Below are positions 1 through 12,013 of a stretch of 64,000 bases of DNA, one piece after another (position 1 is the first letter of the stretch; each line of letters starts with the position of its first letter). Position numbers and translations under genes: made by a program. The notes below the pieces were generated by a model. It ran no database searches. It had not been told where the DNA came from and saw nothing but the letters and a program-made list of their open reading frames with translations. Source of the DNA: Helopsaltes ochotensis (lineage: Eukaryota; Chordata; Aves; Passeriformes; Locustellidae); the NCBI GenBank assembly GCA_013400155.1, contig VXBM01001343.1, positions 1 through 64,000 of the forward strand, read 5' to 3'.

Positions 1-56
1 CAAAAAACCAAAACAACCCCAAAAAATCCCCCACAAAACAAAACCAAAAAAATCTG
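1..56. repeat. A/C-rich low-complexity tract
   Basis: The left edge is almost only A and C: A-runs broken by C-runs with no fixed unit. Similar tracts recur near 48150-48206 and 51590-51660. It is simple low-complexity DNA and no coding sense is visible. CR1 elements do not end in poly-A, so this is unlikely to be a CR1 tail. Confidence 0.7.
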
Positions 57-560
57 CATGGGATTTGACCAGTCCATTGAATTAGTGACATTTTACAGTG
101 CTAGTTTAAAAAGAACTTGGAAGAACTGGAAAGAAAGAAAGTTTATTTATTTGTAAGTCAAATGGCTGTCTGTTTTTTTTATTCACAAAGCTTTATTCTA
201 CGTCTTTTTAACAAGTTAAAAACAAGAGTACATTTTTTTTTTTCTCCTGGAGTTTTGGACTAAACATGACAAATCTCGTTCCTTCTCTCCAAACCTTTTG
301 GCACTGCACTAACACCTAGATATGTTGTTCTCCCAGTGCTAAATTAAACTGCCCTTCCCCTTTGCATCATGCAGCTTTTGCGTTCTGTACCTAGCAAAAC
401 CAAGTGCTAGAATTGCTTGCTGATAAATGTAAAGATCTATAAACTGACACTGGAAATACCCACTTGGTCTGCCTAACAGATCTCAAAAATCTGAGTGCAC
501 GTTAAGGTCACCTTCACTCCCTGCTGAAAATGTAACCAGCAACAGGGCAGAACAAATCAC
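57..560. other. upstream flank of candidate promoter
   Basis: This is unique, AT-leaning sequence without a credible open frame. An AAGGTCA nuclear-receptor half-site lies at 504-510, about 55 bases before the TATA box, and is followed directly by CCTT so that AAGGTCACCTT is nearly symmetrical. Such half-sites are bound by orphan receptors of the SF-1/ERR/ROR type. Use of the site here is inference. Confidence 0.35.
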
Positions 561-632
561 CTGTATAAGAGCGCAGAGCAGCACCCTGCAGTGTGCACGC
601 CACACCAGCCAGGGGACAGCACCGCAAAGGAG
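561..632 (+). promoter_or_regulatory. candidate TATA-box core promoter and short 5' leader
   Basis: TATAAGA begins at 564. A start site about 30 bases downstream would fall near 594, leaving a leader of roughly 40 bases before the ATG at 633. The ATG context has G at -3 and G at +4. TATA-driven promoters without a CpG island are usual for tissue-restricted vertebrate genes, and no CpG cluster is seen here. Spacing of TATA, leader, ATG and donor is what supports the call; no transcript evidence is available. Confidence 0.5.
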
Positions 633-724
633 ATGGAGAATTTCGAGCAGCCAGAGGCAGCCAAGTCAGAAGCTGACCAGAGTCTTGGAGTGGGAATCAT
701 AAACACCTTGGCCTTGGTCTACAG
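633..724 (+). CDS. candidate first coding exon, protein not recognised
   Basis: An ATG at 633 opens 30 codons plus two bases (phase 2) and runs without a stop into CAG|GTAATA, a consensus splice donor with GT at 725-726. The predicted N-terminus starts MENFEQPEAAKSE: an acidic, polar stretch of about 18 residues, then a hydrophobic stretch (GVGIINTLALVY) up to the splice site. That hydrophobic part could open a membrane helix continued in the next exon. It does not look like a cleavable signal peptide, because it is preceded by an acidic region rather than a short basic one. The TATA box 69 bases upstream fits a genuine 5' end. I do not recognise the protein. The next exon must begin in phase 2; the candidate at 19488 does. 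The exon is too short to stand out by length alone, so the call depends on promoter, start and donor occurring together. Confidence 0.45.
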
Positions 725-3700
725 GTAATAAGAGAGAACAAATGGGTTCAGTGCTTCTTTCCACCCCTTACACAGTTCCTTCCCCTCCTCCCTGGTCCTG
801 GTCACTGCAAGCCAAAACTCACTCGGGAGCTGGAGGCAGCTGCCTAAACCTGGACCTGCAGTTTTTTCACACACAAAATTTACAAGGGAGGCAGCTTTTG
901 CCCCTTTCCCATCTGTTTTAGCACAGTCGTCCTATACAAAGATTAGAGAGGGGAAGCTTAGGTTCTGCAATTAAGATGCCTGAATATACATCCAGCAAAA
1001 TCTGGGGAGCATCTCTGGATATAGTGTGAAGCTGTAAGGGGTATCAATCACACAGATGTACCAATGCACCAGCTCTGGATATTACCACCTGCAGGGTAAT
1101 GTAGGTGCACAGATTACAAAAAAAACCATTAGCTAACTAGGTTGGCCTTAGCTGTACTGCTTGTTCGTTTGTCTGCAAGCAAGTTGTGTTCATTTGTCTA
1201 CTGCTAGATCTGTTATTCATAGCTATTTGTTTATGTTGCCTTGAGCAGTTCTCGCTCTGCCAGTCATGCCAGCCCAACGTTTGTAATTTCTCCTATAAAA
1301 TACGAAATTAACGTAGGAAAGAGGCTGCACACAGCTTTCCACCACAGCAATCATGTCAAGCACTGTATTCCATTTTAATAGAATAAAATAGGTTTTGCTG
1401 TACTGGCTAGTTGCTCACCTAGGAAATTTCCATGGCTCCCTTGGTCCCACATCCTGACCCCACAGCAAGAAGTGAGACTAGATCACAGGCGAAAATCTTT
1501 TAAGTTGTTCTTTCCCCTGCCCCTCCCTCAGGAAACAGATCTATTCAATATTTGTTCTTCAGATGATCTTTAAAACTTGCAGAAAATGAACAGAAAAAAC
1601 CTCACAAATGCAGCTATTCCTGTCTGAATACCCACTTCTCCTACTCATAGAAAGGTGTTGGGTATTGCTTTAGCTCACCACAGAAAAAGTATCGCAAAAC
1701 CTCGGTTTAAATGAACTTGCGTTGCAAAAAGCAATGCCTTTACTGCTATCTGCTCTCTGACTGGCATTACAAAGTGAGAAAGAATGTAGCAGTCACTCAT
1801 ATCTCTGCCCTATTTAAATAAATCTTGGAGGTTACCTTGCCCAGCAAAATCACACTGATAGAGCCCATTATTTCTAATGCATCACTGCTTTCTCTCCTGG
1901 GTACTATTTTCCTTCCTAGTATAGCCTGTTTATACAATAAGGCATTTCCTACCCTGGGAAACAGCCTTTGCAGTGTCATTGGTCACAGGAAATAATAAGT
2001 ACACACAGGATGCTGCAAAGTCTCGGTGGGCCAATACCAAGCTCTCCTCTTAGCAATTGTTCCAACAGATTTTGTTTTGAACAAGGTGTCAGAACAGCCA
2101 GAACAGCCTCCTCTGTATCTGCAGCACAGCCCTGGGCACAGCACAGGTATAAGACTAACTCCATTTGGAAAAAAAAGACTCAAAAAGAACACTGCTAGTG
2201 TTCTACCCTGTTACCTTATGCTAGGAGAAGTAAAATTTTCCTATGGGATAGTTGTATTTTAGAAGATTCTTCCCATTTTCTTGGTACTAATTACAAAGTG
2301 TTCTCAGCCAATGCCTGTTACACCAATGTGAACAGCATGAAGTGCAGCCACTTTTTGCTGGAGCTGGACCCTGGCTCAGGCACATGACAGCCCACCAAAA
2401 GCAGGAGATTCAAATGCTGTTCCTCCTCACCCTGAAATCTGAGGAATCGCCTCAGGTTTAGTGAGGGACTGCCAGCAGCAAGCCAGCCCCCACTCACATT
2501 TCTCCTGCTGCCGCTGTGTCTGGTGCTGGCAGCCCCAGCGCCATGAGCTCCTGTGCACTCGCTGGGAACCAGTGACAGCCCCAGCACCCAGCCTGCAGAT
2601 GGACATGGCCCAGTGTCACCTCAGCAGCAGGACTGTAGGCACAACTCCAGCCAGCCTTCCCTCATGCAGGCAGGAACCCCAGCGGTATCTTTTATCACCA
2701 TCTTGAATACAAGCTGGCTGTGGGCTTGCCACTCCTCCTCTCACCTTACAAATACCTGAACTGATGGTTTCTGTCTCACAGCAGGGAAAAACGTGTCCTG
2801 CAGAGCAATAAACCCCTGGTTCATCTGTGTGTCTGCACAGCTGGAAAAACATGGGTCCAGGACAGCTTCGCTTTTTGCAACACAGTGCAGCAACCCAGGC
2901 AGGCTCTGGGGGTCCCTGGAGGTTCATGCTCTGTGCTCATTGCCTCTGTGAGCTCATGGCAGGCTGGCACAGTGCTCCAGCTCCCCCCAGTGCTGCCTCC
3001 CCCTTGGGGAGTGGGGTCCTGGCCTGGCAGGAGCTGCCAGTCTGACAGGCTCTTGGGGGGCTCTGACCCTGTGTTCCAGCATGGAGCAAGCCCCGGTCTC
3101 ACTGCCGTGGTTGTTTTCCTGCTGTCCCACAGGCACCTTCTTGCAGCCAGTGAAAATTCAAAATGACTCTTAGTGAATAATTAATTGTCCTCATCCTGAA
3201 TCATCTTTAATGAATGAAAAGGCTTGAAACCTGCTGGGCACAAGAACATGGCTCTGTGATTGGAGCACAGATGTGCATTTTGCATTTCGGCACGTGCTCC
3301 TTGGTAGAGATTCTGTGGCTGCAGGTTGAAATCCCTGTGCATTATCTTCTCTTGAGACCCGGAAACCTGAAAATGCTGCAGGAGAAATGTTCATTTTCAC
3401 TGAAGATGTCATATGCATCACAAACTGGGCACAGAAAATGCATTTACCTGTGGAAAAGGCATTTCTGAGATGGGTGCAGAGAGAACACAGGCCGAGCTTG
3501 GCAGATAAATTAAGCGACTTCTGTTTCAGCACAGGTATTTGGAGCTTCCTGGGCTACATGCCCATTTCCAGGGCACCCCAGGGGCAGGGGACTCTCAGCC
3601 ACCCACCAGCTGCCATCATTGCACTGGTTCTGCAAAAGAGGGTTAATCTGTCCCTGCCACCAACGCTGCAGAGTGCATGGCCCATTTATCCCTGCCTGGG

Positions 3701-5000
3701 CTGCCGCAGCACTGCCAGCTCTGCCGGGGATTTGGCCGCAGACCCAGAGTCCGAGGCTTAGGGAAGGGCTGATGAGGGGTTCCAAACCTGTGCAGCTTTC
3801 TAGCAGAGGCAAGTGTTCGAAAGGGAGCAATGAGGTTTTTTGCATCTTTAGAAGGTAAGATACTAATTTAAGCAGCAAAGTCTGCCTTTAGGTGCCCCCA
3901 CCTTCCCTGCCCAGTGCTGGGCTTTGTAGGTGATGGCAGCAGCCCCGGAGGCTCTAGGGGCAGAGGGTTAAAACCCATTCCAGTTCCCACTCACGTGCAG
4001 CTCCCTGCAGCCATGGGAAGCATTGAGGGGATGCTGCAGCTCCTCATTAAACAGGATAAGGAAGGAAAGGCCTTGGGCACAATTACCTTAATGAAGCTGG
4101 CAGCTCTGCATGCTAACAGCACCTGACGCCAGGGGTTTCAGGCGCAGCTGCACAAACACTGCCAAAAGCACTTCCAGACCCCTGTAAAAGCCTAAGCACA
4201 CAGCAAAGCAAATACCTGCCTGAAAGGAGCCTGGATACCCACGCTGCAGAGCAGGTGGTGAGTTTGCCTCTTAATTAAGCATATGTTCGTGGAAAGCATC
4301 TGTGCACTCTGTGAGAAGCCTCAGTCTTTCCCTGCTTCCACAGAAAGTGGCTGTCCCTGCCAGCAGCTGCCTCCCAGCTGGGTAATGATGTGGGTGACAT
4401 TGGCCTTAATGCCCACAGGGGACCTGCGTGGTGCTGGCAAGACACAGCACAGACAGCAGTCAGGAGGTGAAAGGTGTGGTTTTTTTAAATTTCCAGCCTT
4501 GAGAAACCATCAGTGACTTGCAGGTGATGAAAAACTGCAAACTACACAGGAAAAAAGCGCAGTGACTATTCTGGAGAGCAGAGAGAAAAGGAACACATGT
4601 TCTGCCTGGCACGCATCTTTCAGACCCGGATTTTGTTTGTGTTGCGCATGGCTGCAGGTCAGGCTGGTGAGCTCAGGTAGCACTGTGACATATGGCAAGG
4701 AATGTCTTAAAGCCAGGGCTGCTCCCACCCTGCTCGACCCCATTTGCAGACGGGAGGTGAGGATGCTGCTCCTGCATGGACTGAGCGAGCCATTGGCAGC
4801 GGTCGATCGACTGCCTCGCTGCAGGATTTTCTGTTTCGTTATGGAAATATACCAGGACACATCCAAGTTCAGTCTGGCTGTCACAGGACATCCTTCAAAA
4901 CTGGCTTCATGGGCTTCTCTTTCCTGATCATCACAGGAATTCACCACAAATACTCCCCACCTGCATCTCTGCTCCCCATATTGTATTACTTTCATTCCCT
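725..5000. other. non-coding stretch, probable intron of the candidate gene
   Basis: No convincing exon, RNA gene or known repeat was seen. From about 2300 to 4150 the base composition turns G+C-rich with many CAGC and CCAGC words, which opens several overlapping frames of about 70-125 codons on both strands. Overlap on both strands and the biased amino acids (C, W, P, Q, S) mark these as composition effects. The last part, 4500-5000, is unremarkable. Confidence 0.5.
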
Positions 5001-5034
5001 ACACTGAAATGTGGACATGTAGACATTTCAGTGT
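5001..5034. repeat. perfect 12-bp inverted repeat (hairpin)
   Basis: ACACTGAAATGT at 5001-5012 is matched exactly by its reverse complement at 5023-5034. The 10-base spacer GGACATGTAG itself holds the palindrome ACATGT. The structure would fold into a 12-pair stem. It is too short for a microRNA precursor, and no flanking target-site duplication was noticed. Confidence 0.75.
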
Positions 5035-7149
5035 CAGGAAAAGCAAAAAGAGCACAGAATTTTGCACAAGTGATTCGTTCTGATAAAACACACAAAGCAC
5101 TTTAACAGGTATCACAAAATTACATTAAAATGCTCTTTTCAGTTCCTTATTTTGTTTCACTCTATGAATATTACAGTAAAAACAAGTAAATAAAAAGTAG
5201 AAAATATGGGCTGATATTTTAAGGCCATGGATGTCTCCAGGTGTATCTGTCAGTTTGTACCACTGATTTTCAAGCTTGCTGAGGGTTATCATTATAGGAA
5301 AAGGCCGAAAAACGGGTCTAAACGGGGCTGTAGTTTGTAAAACTATCTAGCAGATTTGGATATGTATCTCTTTCAGGTTTCAAGAATAAACAGAAATTGA
5401 AATCCAGTAAAGAAACAGTAACCCCAAAGTTAAGAGTATTTTATAGAACAGAATTTGGCCACACTTTTCTGTCATGTGAAAATATCTGACATTCCCTTCA
5501 AGTGGTAGAAGCTGGACACGTCAGGGGCTTGGCTGAAAATAGCTGGGTGCTCAAAATTTCTCTATTCTAGGGATGATCACATTAACTGGAAGAATATTAA
5601 CTACAGTCCAAGACAGGAGTAAACCTGGTGTTTATGGGTTATAAGTTTACCTGGAAAGTCCCATGGAGTATGGGTTGAGATGGAATGTTACTGAACCTAA
5701 CTGAAGGTATATTTGAGCTATTGGCAGGCACATCTAACTATAATCTATTTATTTTGAATGACAAATATAGCAGAAAAAAAATCAAAATGCTTAAACTGCA
5801 GAATCATTTATACCAGCACACTGGCTGCTCTGGATATGCGCTTATGTGACGAACATACCAAACTGTTACTGCTGCTGGACCTAGCTAGATTAAAGAAAAT
5901 ATGCAAATCTCTGCTCTGCAAATCCCCAGATTCACTACAGACATCCTAAAGGGAAAAAAAGAAGACTACTGCTACAACAAAGGTGGGGAGAGGTACCCGT
6001 CCAGTGATTGCTAACGCACACTCCAAGAGGCAGCATCATTGTGAGATGTCACTCACAAAGGTGACTCACCCAAGGAGGGGACAGAGGTGACGCAGAGCCC
6101 TAAGCTGGAGCTCCAAGCTCTGCAGTGTGAGGGACTTGTCAGGTCTCAGTGTCCGAGACTCCAAGGAGGCTGTCACTGCTGACCTATGATCACCCAAGGC
6201 AGCATAAAACAAGACTTGAACAGAGGGCGACGCAACCACCGCAACTGAAAGCCTCTCCTGTAACCACGAGGGCCAATACTGCCAGGCAGCCCTGGGGCAA
6301 CAAACGTGCCCTGCCCTCCTAAGGGACCACTCGGGGTCAATTCCTACCCCACCACAGCACGTTCCCAGGTCTCTATCTCTTCTGCCATTATCAGCCCCTT
6401 GTCAGAGTGGTTCAAAGGACTCCAGGCGGCTGCCAAGAGCTGTAGGTCTGACAAACATCCTGCCCCTGAGGCACTGACAAACCTCTCCTGTGTCCTGTGA
6501 GCTGTTCAAAGGACTACACACCAGTTATCCTGCACTCCTGTCTTTCCAAAACATATCCTACCCCTGCCCAAACCAGGGAGGCCTTTCTGCTAATGCTACC
6601 AGGCTTATGGCACAGCTAGAGCGAGCACACTACAGGCAGTGGGAACACACGAACAAATTCACACTCACCTGCCATTTCCTGACAGAGTGCAATTTGTGAA
6701 GAACCACTGCTCCTATGTCCTCGAACATTTAGGGAAAAACTTTTTCCAGTAAAAATGCACCCACATATTTCCAGAGAAGAATTGGATGTAAAAAATACCC
6801 CGTGGAAAGAGCCTTCTTTTTTCAGAAGAAATGTCACCTTTTCCCCAACAGACCGAGATGTTGATTTTTTTTTTTTTTTAAGATATGTTGTCATGGGGAA
6901 AAAACCAAACCCAAATCGAAATGTTGTCTTCTCCCTGCTCTATCATGCATTAGGGCAACAGTTCCTAAAGAACTTTTTGAATCTTTGGGAGCAATGCCAG
7001 AAAGTATCCTCCATGCCCTGCAGACTGCTGGGCTCAAATTATTTAGTGGATTATCTCTTTATGATTAAAGGATTTTGGCTCATGTTGAGAGATGTTACAG
7101 TCCTTCCCATGAGGGGTCCTGTTTACTAAGCTACATCAGTAATTGATGC
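5035..7149. other. non-coding stretch
   Basis: This is AT-rich unique sequence up to about 6000, then mixed composition. A T-run of 14 lies near 6866. Nothing that supports a gene or known repeat was seen. Confidence 0.45.
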
Positions 7150-7517
7150 AAGTGTAAATTCTTGGAGAAAGAGGGACTAGACACTAATTTGGGTTTGGTC
7201 CAGTAAACTCCTGTGAAAAGCTGCCAGGCCCATGGTGGGTTTCGGCATAGGTTGGCCACAAAAGAAAGTAGAAGGACACATGGACTTGTTTTTTACCTCA
7301 TCAATGCATTTGTTTCCTGAATTATATGAAAACCAAGTGTAAATTCTTGGAGAAAGAGGGACTAGACACTAATTTGGGTTTGGTCCAGTAAACTCCTGTG
7401 AAAAGCTGCCAGGCCCATGGTGGGTTTGGGCATAGGTTGGCCACAAAAGAAAGTAGAAGGACACATGGACTTGTTTTTTACCTCATCAATGCATTTGTTT
7501 CCTGAATTATATGAAAA
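7150..7517. repeat. 185-bp direct tandem duplication, two copies
   Basis: The sequence starting AAGTGTAAATTC at 7150 begins again at 7335, exactly 185 bases later. The two copies stay in register to about 7334 and 7517. The one internal difference I found is C at 7243 against G at 7428. The unit resembles no transposon I know and has no open frame. Near-identity indicates a recent event or an assembly artefact in which two haplotypes or reads were joined. Confidence 0.9.
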
Positions 7518-7575
7518 CAAAGAAAAAAAAAAAGCCTCATGTCCAGAAGGGGTGTAAGTAATTGATTCCAAAAAG

Positions 7576-7642
7576 TCATAGAATTATAGAGTATTTTAAG
7601 TTGGAAGGGACTCATAGGGATCATTGAATCAAATCCTCAGGG
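7576..7642 (-). mobile_element. CR1 LINE 3'-end fragment
   Basis: Read on the plus strand this is the reverse complement of an avian CR1 tail: CATAGAATTATAGAG, then a GTTGGAAGGGACTC core, then GGATCATTGAATC. The 3' terminus is at the low-coordinate side, so the element lies on the minus strand and is cut off after about 65 bases, the usual severe 5' truncation. It sits about 60 bases after the 185-bp tandem duplication. No open frame remains. Confidence 0.85.
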
Positions 7643-10600
7643 TCCTTCAGGTAGAAGCAAAGGCAAAAAATATATATTTGTACTTCTGATGCATCCTTTC
7701 TTAACTAGGCAGCTGTTCTATAAATTTATCCTACGACCCTGGCTACTCTGGAAGAATACAATAAAACACCATTTAATTAATTCACTTCAAACTAAAATCA
7801 ATCAAACTAAACAACATGCTGCATCTAGCCAGCTTACTAGGAGGACTTTCAAGCCCTCCTTCACAAAATCTAGTAGAGCTGGGGCACAGCTGCTGCCCCT
7901 GTTATCCTTTCAGTCTTGTCACAGCCCAGGGGTTTTCTTTGCAAAGCATGGGTCATGTGGGCAGGAGGAAGAGGGCTGTCATGGTCCAGAGCACCCTCTT
8001 CCTGGCTAACACTTTTCCAGCCCTAATGGGATGGGATTCATAGCACTGCATGCCCTGAGCTTAAAAATAACCACTGAAGGTGGTTAGAAAGATTTATGCC
8101 TTTCAGCAAGTATCTTGCTTCCTTCCAGCCTGTGTACGAGCGATCTCCTGACACAGCATGGAAACATGTTATTTTAGGAACAGTGTCGTCACCCTTTTCA
8201 CAAAGGCCATCCTAATCCTGATCAGATGCCTTTGCTCCACCATTTGTCTCAAATGCATGCCGATCATGCAGCCCCAGTGGCCAGAAAGCTCCAAGGTGCC
8301 AGGCTGGCCAGGCCTCCATAGCCCACTGCTGGGTGGAGGTTGGGGTTTTGCAGGGATAACTACACTGCGGGGTAAGGGCAGAGACAGGTAAGTGACCTTG
8401 GTTTGTTTCACCATGTGGCCAAATGAAGCTGCTTGTGAGAGCCTCCACCTGGCATTTGCATTTGTAACCATTTTGCCCTTCCAGGGGGCAGACAGAGCTC
8501 CATTTAAGATTCAGGCTGCGTGCTGGTGAGCTCTCCGAATGCGCAAGAACTTGAATTTCCAATGGAAAATGAAAATGCCTGACTCACCATTTTATTAGAT
8601 GCTGAATAAGAACAAGTTTATTTTTTTCATGCCTATAATTATATGTTTGGAAGGGGCTGGAGCAGCTCTCAGAATGAGGAGGGAAGATGCTTGAGCGGGC
8701 TGTGCTGATGGAGAGGGCCTTTGGTTGGACAGAGCAGGGGGAAGAGCTTTGCTAGGGCCAGCAGAAACTGATGCTCCCTGGCAAAACATGTTCTGCTTGT
8801 TCCTTTCCAAAGTTCTCCCTTGCAGCACAATAAATGTTTGTGCTTTGGGAAGGATCAGAAAAACTGGGCAGGAAAAAACCCAAAGGTTTTAATTGGCTTC
8901 GAGGACTTTTTGGAAAGGATACTACATTCCTTTCATTTAATGAGTCTCAACCCAGGCCAGGAACAAGCAAGTACAAACAAGAACCATCTCCCCTTCTTAA
9001 GTTCATTAACTTTCCAGCATTTCCTAGCTAGCAGAGAGGCCAGGATTGACATGTTTAAATCTCTAGAAATTGTTTCTTCTCAACAAGGAGATAGAGCACA
9101 GAAGAAAAGAACAAACACACTGCCGGTATCATTCCTGGCATATTGTTATATCTGGGTGTTTGTTCTTGGCAGTTCAGTTGCCTGCTGCGTAGCACGACCC
9201 CTTCACTAGGCAGCTGTCAATACTGGGAAAATTGAGTTTACTCTTAATGAAAGGCTACAGCCAATAAGCAATCAGGCAGTGTGTGCTCTCCATCCCATCA
9301 TTAATGAGCCAGGGGATATTTGTCTTCTGTACACTGCCGTGGTTCTCCCATCTCTGTAGCTGTAAGTCTAAGTTACACCCCAGACTGGAAGGTACACCTA
9401 ATCTTCAGATTTGAGTTAGTTGTACCTCAGGATGGAGAACATTTCAGGAGCAATAATGCGATGTGAATGTCAGTGGGAATGGCGCAATGCCCCATTGCTT
9501 CAAACCCAGGTATGTGTGAGTAGCTGCAAATGGCAATTCCCACCCATTCCTCTCCCTGCCTCAAGCTACACCTTTCCTGCTCATTCCCTCCAGACAGCAG
9601 CAGCACTTGTGTAGCCACATGACGACTTGGGCAAGGCTGGTTTGATTAAAAACAATTCATTTTTAAAATACTAATAATAAGAATAGGTTCCTTTCCCACT
9701 GGCTTAATCCCCAGCACCAGCACAGGGAGGGAATAAGAGTATTGCCCCTAGAGGTTTGGTTCATGAGCTCATTTCCTTCTCTCACCCAGCAGTAAAACCA
9801 CTGAGGAACTGCAGCCTTGATACCATGCTCCTACAAAAAGGACCCCAAATCAGCTCAAAGATGTCTTGAGCCAACATGCCCTTCAAATCACTAACCTGAA
9901 CCAGGTTGCTCAGCTTCCCTGAAGGGAATACTCAAGAGAATCATCTATCTTGCCTTTGTAATTCATCACGTTTAAAACAAAGCAAAATGAAACAATTCCA
10001 CCTTCTCACCAATAAATGCCCCCTATGAGCACAGGTTTCTTCAGGAGGGAGTAAGAGACCTGACAGATGAGAGCTGTAATCCTTTGTGCACACCTGGAAA
10101 CTACTCAAATATCACTATGGCTATGTAGGAGTCTATAGAGTTGCCAGTTGTCAGTGAGATCTGACTCTCTAAATTGCAAGATCAACAACTTAGATGAAAG
10201 AACCTCTTTTACATTGCGTCAAGTGGACTTGAGAAGGAAGCAGAAGGGAATAATCATTCTCAGCCTTTTAACACACACCTGAAAGTGGAGAGGTAAGAGA
10301 TGAAAGGATATCAGTAAACATATTACCAAATTAAATTTCCATGAGTAATATTTAGACATCATAAAAGTTGGCACCTTAAGAAAGCGAAAGAGAAAACAGA
10401 TCAGAAAATCAGAAGTCTCCAACAGTCTGTTCTCAGATGGCCATTTCCAGTGGCAATCACACTGATTGCACACAGAAATTAGGCAAACGATCATGAATGC
10501 ATTTTTCAAAATCAAGCCCCATTTATGTTAGTCTCACAAGAGTTTCCAATCAACAGTTTTCAATTGCAAATACAGAACAGTTTAGTCATCAAAAAGCAGA

Positions 10601-11961
10601 AGGATGAAGAATATACTGAGCACGAAAGGAAAACAATCTTTTCCCTCTCTTTCCCATATTTCTGTAACCGATTCCTTCTGAACATTTAAAAGAACATTTT
10701 CTCTTGACACAAGACATAGAAATACTTTGGTTTAACGAGCTCTGCTCATCTTAAAATTACAGAGATAAAAATGTAAATGCACAATACAGTATTTCAAGTA
10801 GCTTTGAGGGGGTTATTAGCAAAGTATGAACACGGCTATCAATCATCAGACACGCTGACTGATACTAATGTTCTTCATGGGAATGTAAATAATTGCTTCA
10901 AATCATAATATGCCCCTTCATCATTAAAATCACTTAGATGTTATAATTCACCTAGCTTGAGCAATGAAAATACAATCAGCTTTCTTTCTCTGAATAAGCA
11001 CAGTTTTAGCAAATCACTTAAGCATGGGTTTAAAATTAACTAGCTGATTGAGGTCACAGCCCACTTTGCCTATGCGTTAGCACACTACTGCAGGTAATAT
11101 AGAGAGGATAAGCAAACCCCAAACAACAGTGAATAAAACCTTTTTCTTCTGAAATCTACCTCCTGAGATACTACCATTAACCTTTGGTGTGCAGAAGCTG
11201 TTAACTCTGAGCCCTTTAGAGAGCTCTCTGTGCTGTTGCTGATTCAGCGTTAGAAACCTTCACTGAGCAAGGCTCTCTTAGGAGGAATGGAAGGACAGGG
11301 CACTTGTTATCCATCACTGAGCTATTCCAGCTGCTGGCTGGCACTTGCTAACGCTGCAGGCCTTGGCTTACCAGGTCATACTTAACCCTTAGAAAGCAAT
11401 TGTCTTCATCTGTTTCTCTTAAAAGGCAGCCAGCATATTCTCCCTGGTAAGCTGCACTCCTACTGAACATTAAATACTTTTAATGCGAGAAATTTGTAAT
11501 GTGTGTGTGTGCTTTTAATGGGAGCTTACAGAATGGCTGGGAGTCTCAAATGCCTCTTAAAGCACAAATGAGGAATTTGAACTGTACTCTAAAATATTCA
11601 TGGTGCATCTTCTCTTAAATGCCTAAAATCCCAGCCCCTTTCCCCAGTTCCAGCGTACAGTCAGAGTAATATTAAACAGCTTTGAGAATTACAGTCCTTC
11701 AGTTGTCCCCACAGGTCCTAGGTTAGTCTCACAGGTACTTTGCAAAGAAGGCAGCATTGTCTCCACACTACAGACAGGCAATAAGGCAGAGGAAGGTGTG
11801 GTGGCACCCAGGGTGGAGTGATGTCCAGGTACCCACAGCCTAAATGTCAGACTGAGCAACTCTGCCTGGCATCCCCTACACTCGCTGGAGATCTTGTCAA
11901 TGCAATCAGTGGGGTTTAAGCTGCAGCTCATCTCACCATGCAGATGTATACTAAAACAGGA
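7643..11961. other. non-coding stretch
   Basis: No supported exon is seen. From about 9230 to 9330 there is a compact set of AT-rich motifs: CCAATAAGCAATC and the perfect palindrome TCATTAATGA at 9298-9307, a homeodomain-type double site. From about 10860 to 11110 the DNA is AT-rich, unique and not simple repeat, which is the texture of many conserved non-coding elements. A short GT run lies near 11500. None of these is more than suggestive. Confidence 0.4.
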
Positions 11962-12013
11962 ATTGGATTTCCATGGTTCTTGTAGGTCCCTTCCAACTCG
12001 GGATATTCTATGA
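11962..12013 (+). mobile_element. CR1 LINE 3'-end fragment
   Basis: The stretch reads GGATTTCCATGG, TTCTTGTAGGTCCCTTCCA and then ACTCGGGATATTCTATG, the terminal part of a sense-strand CR1. Sequence upstream of about 11960 no longer looks like CR1, so this is a very short, 5'-truncated copy. The terminal ATTCTATG unit occurs once. Confidence 0.85.

Noticed and set aside
2300..3880. Cluster of 70-125 codon frames on both strands
   Set aside because: G+C-rich, stop-poor composition opens several frames at once; none has a domain or good splice sites.
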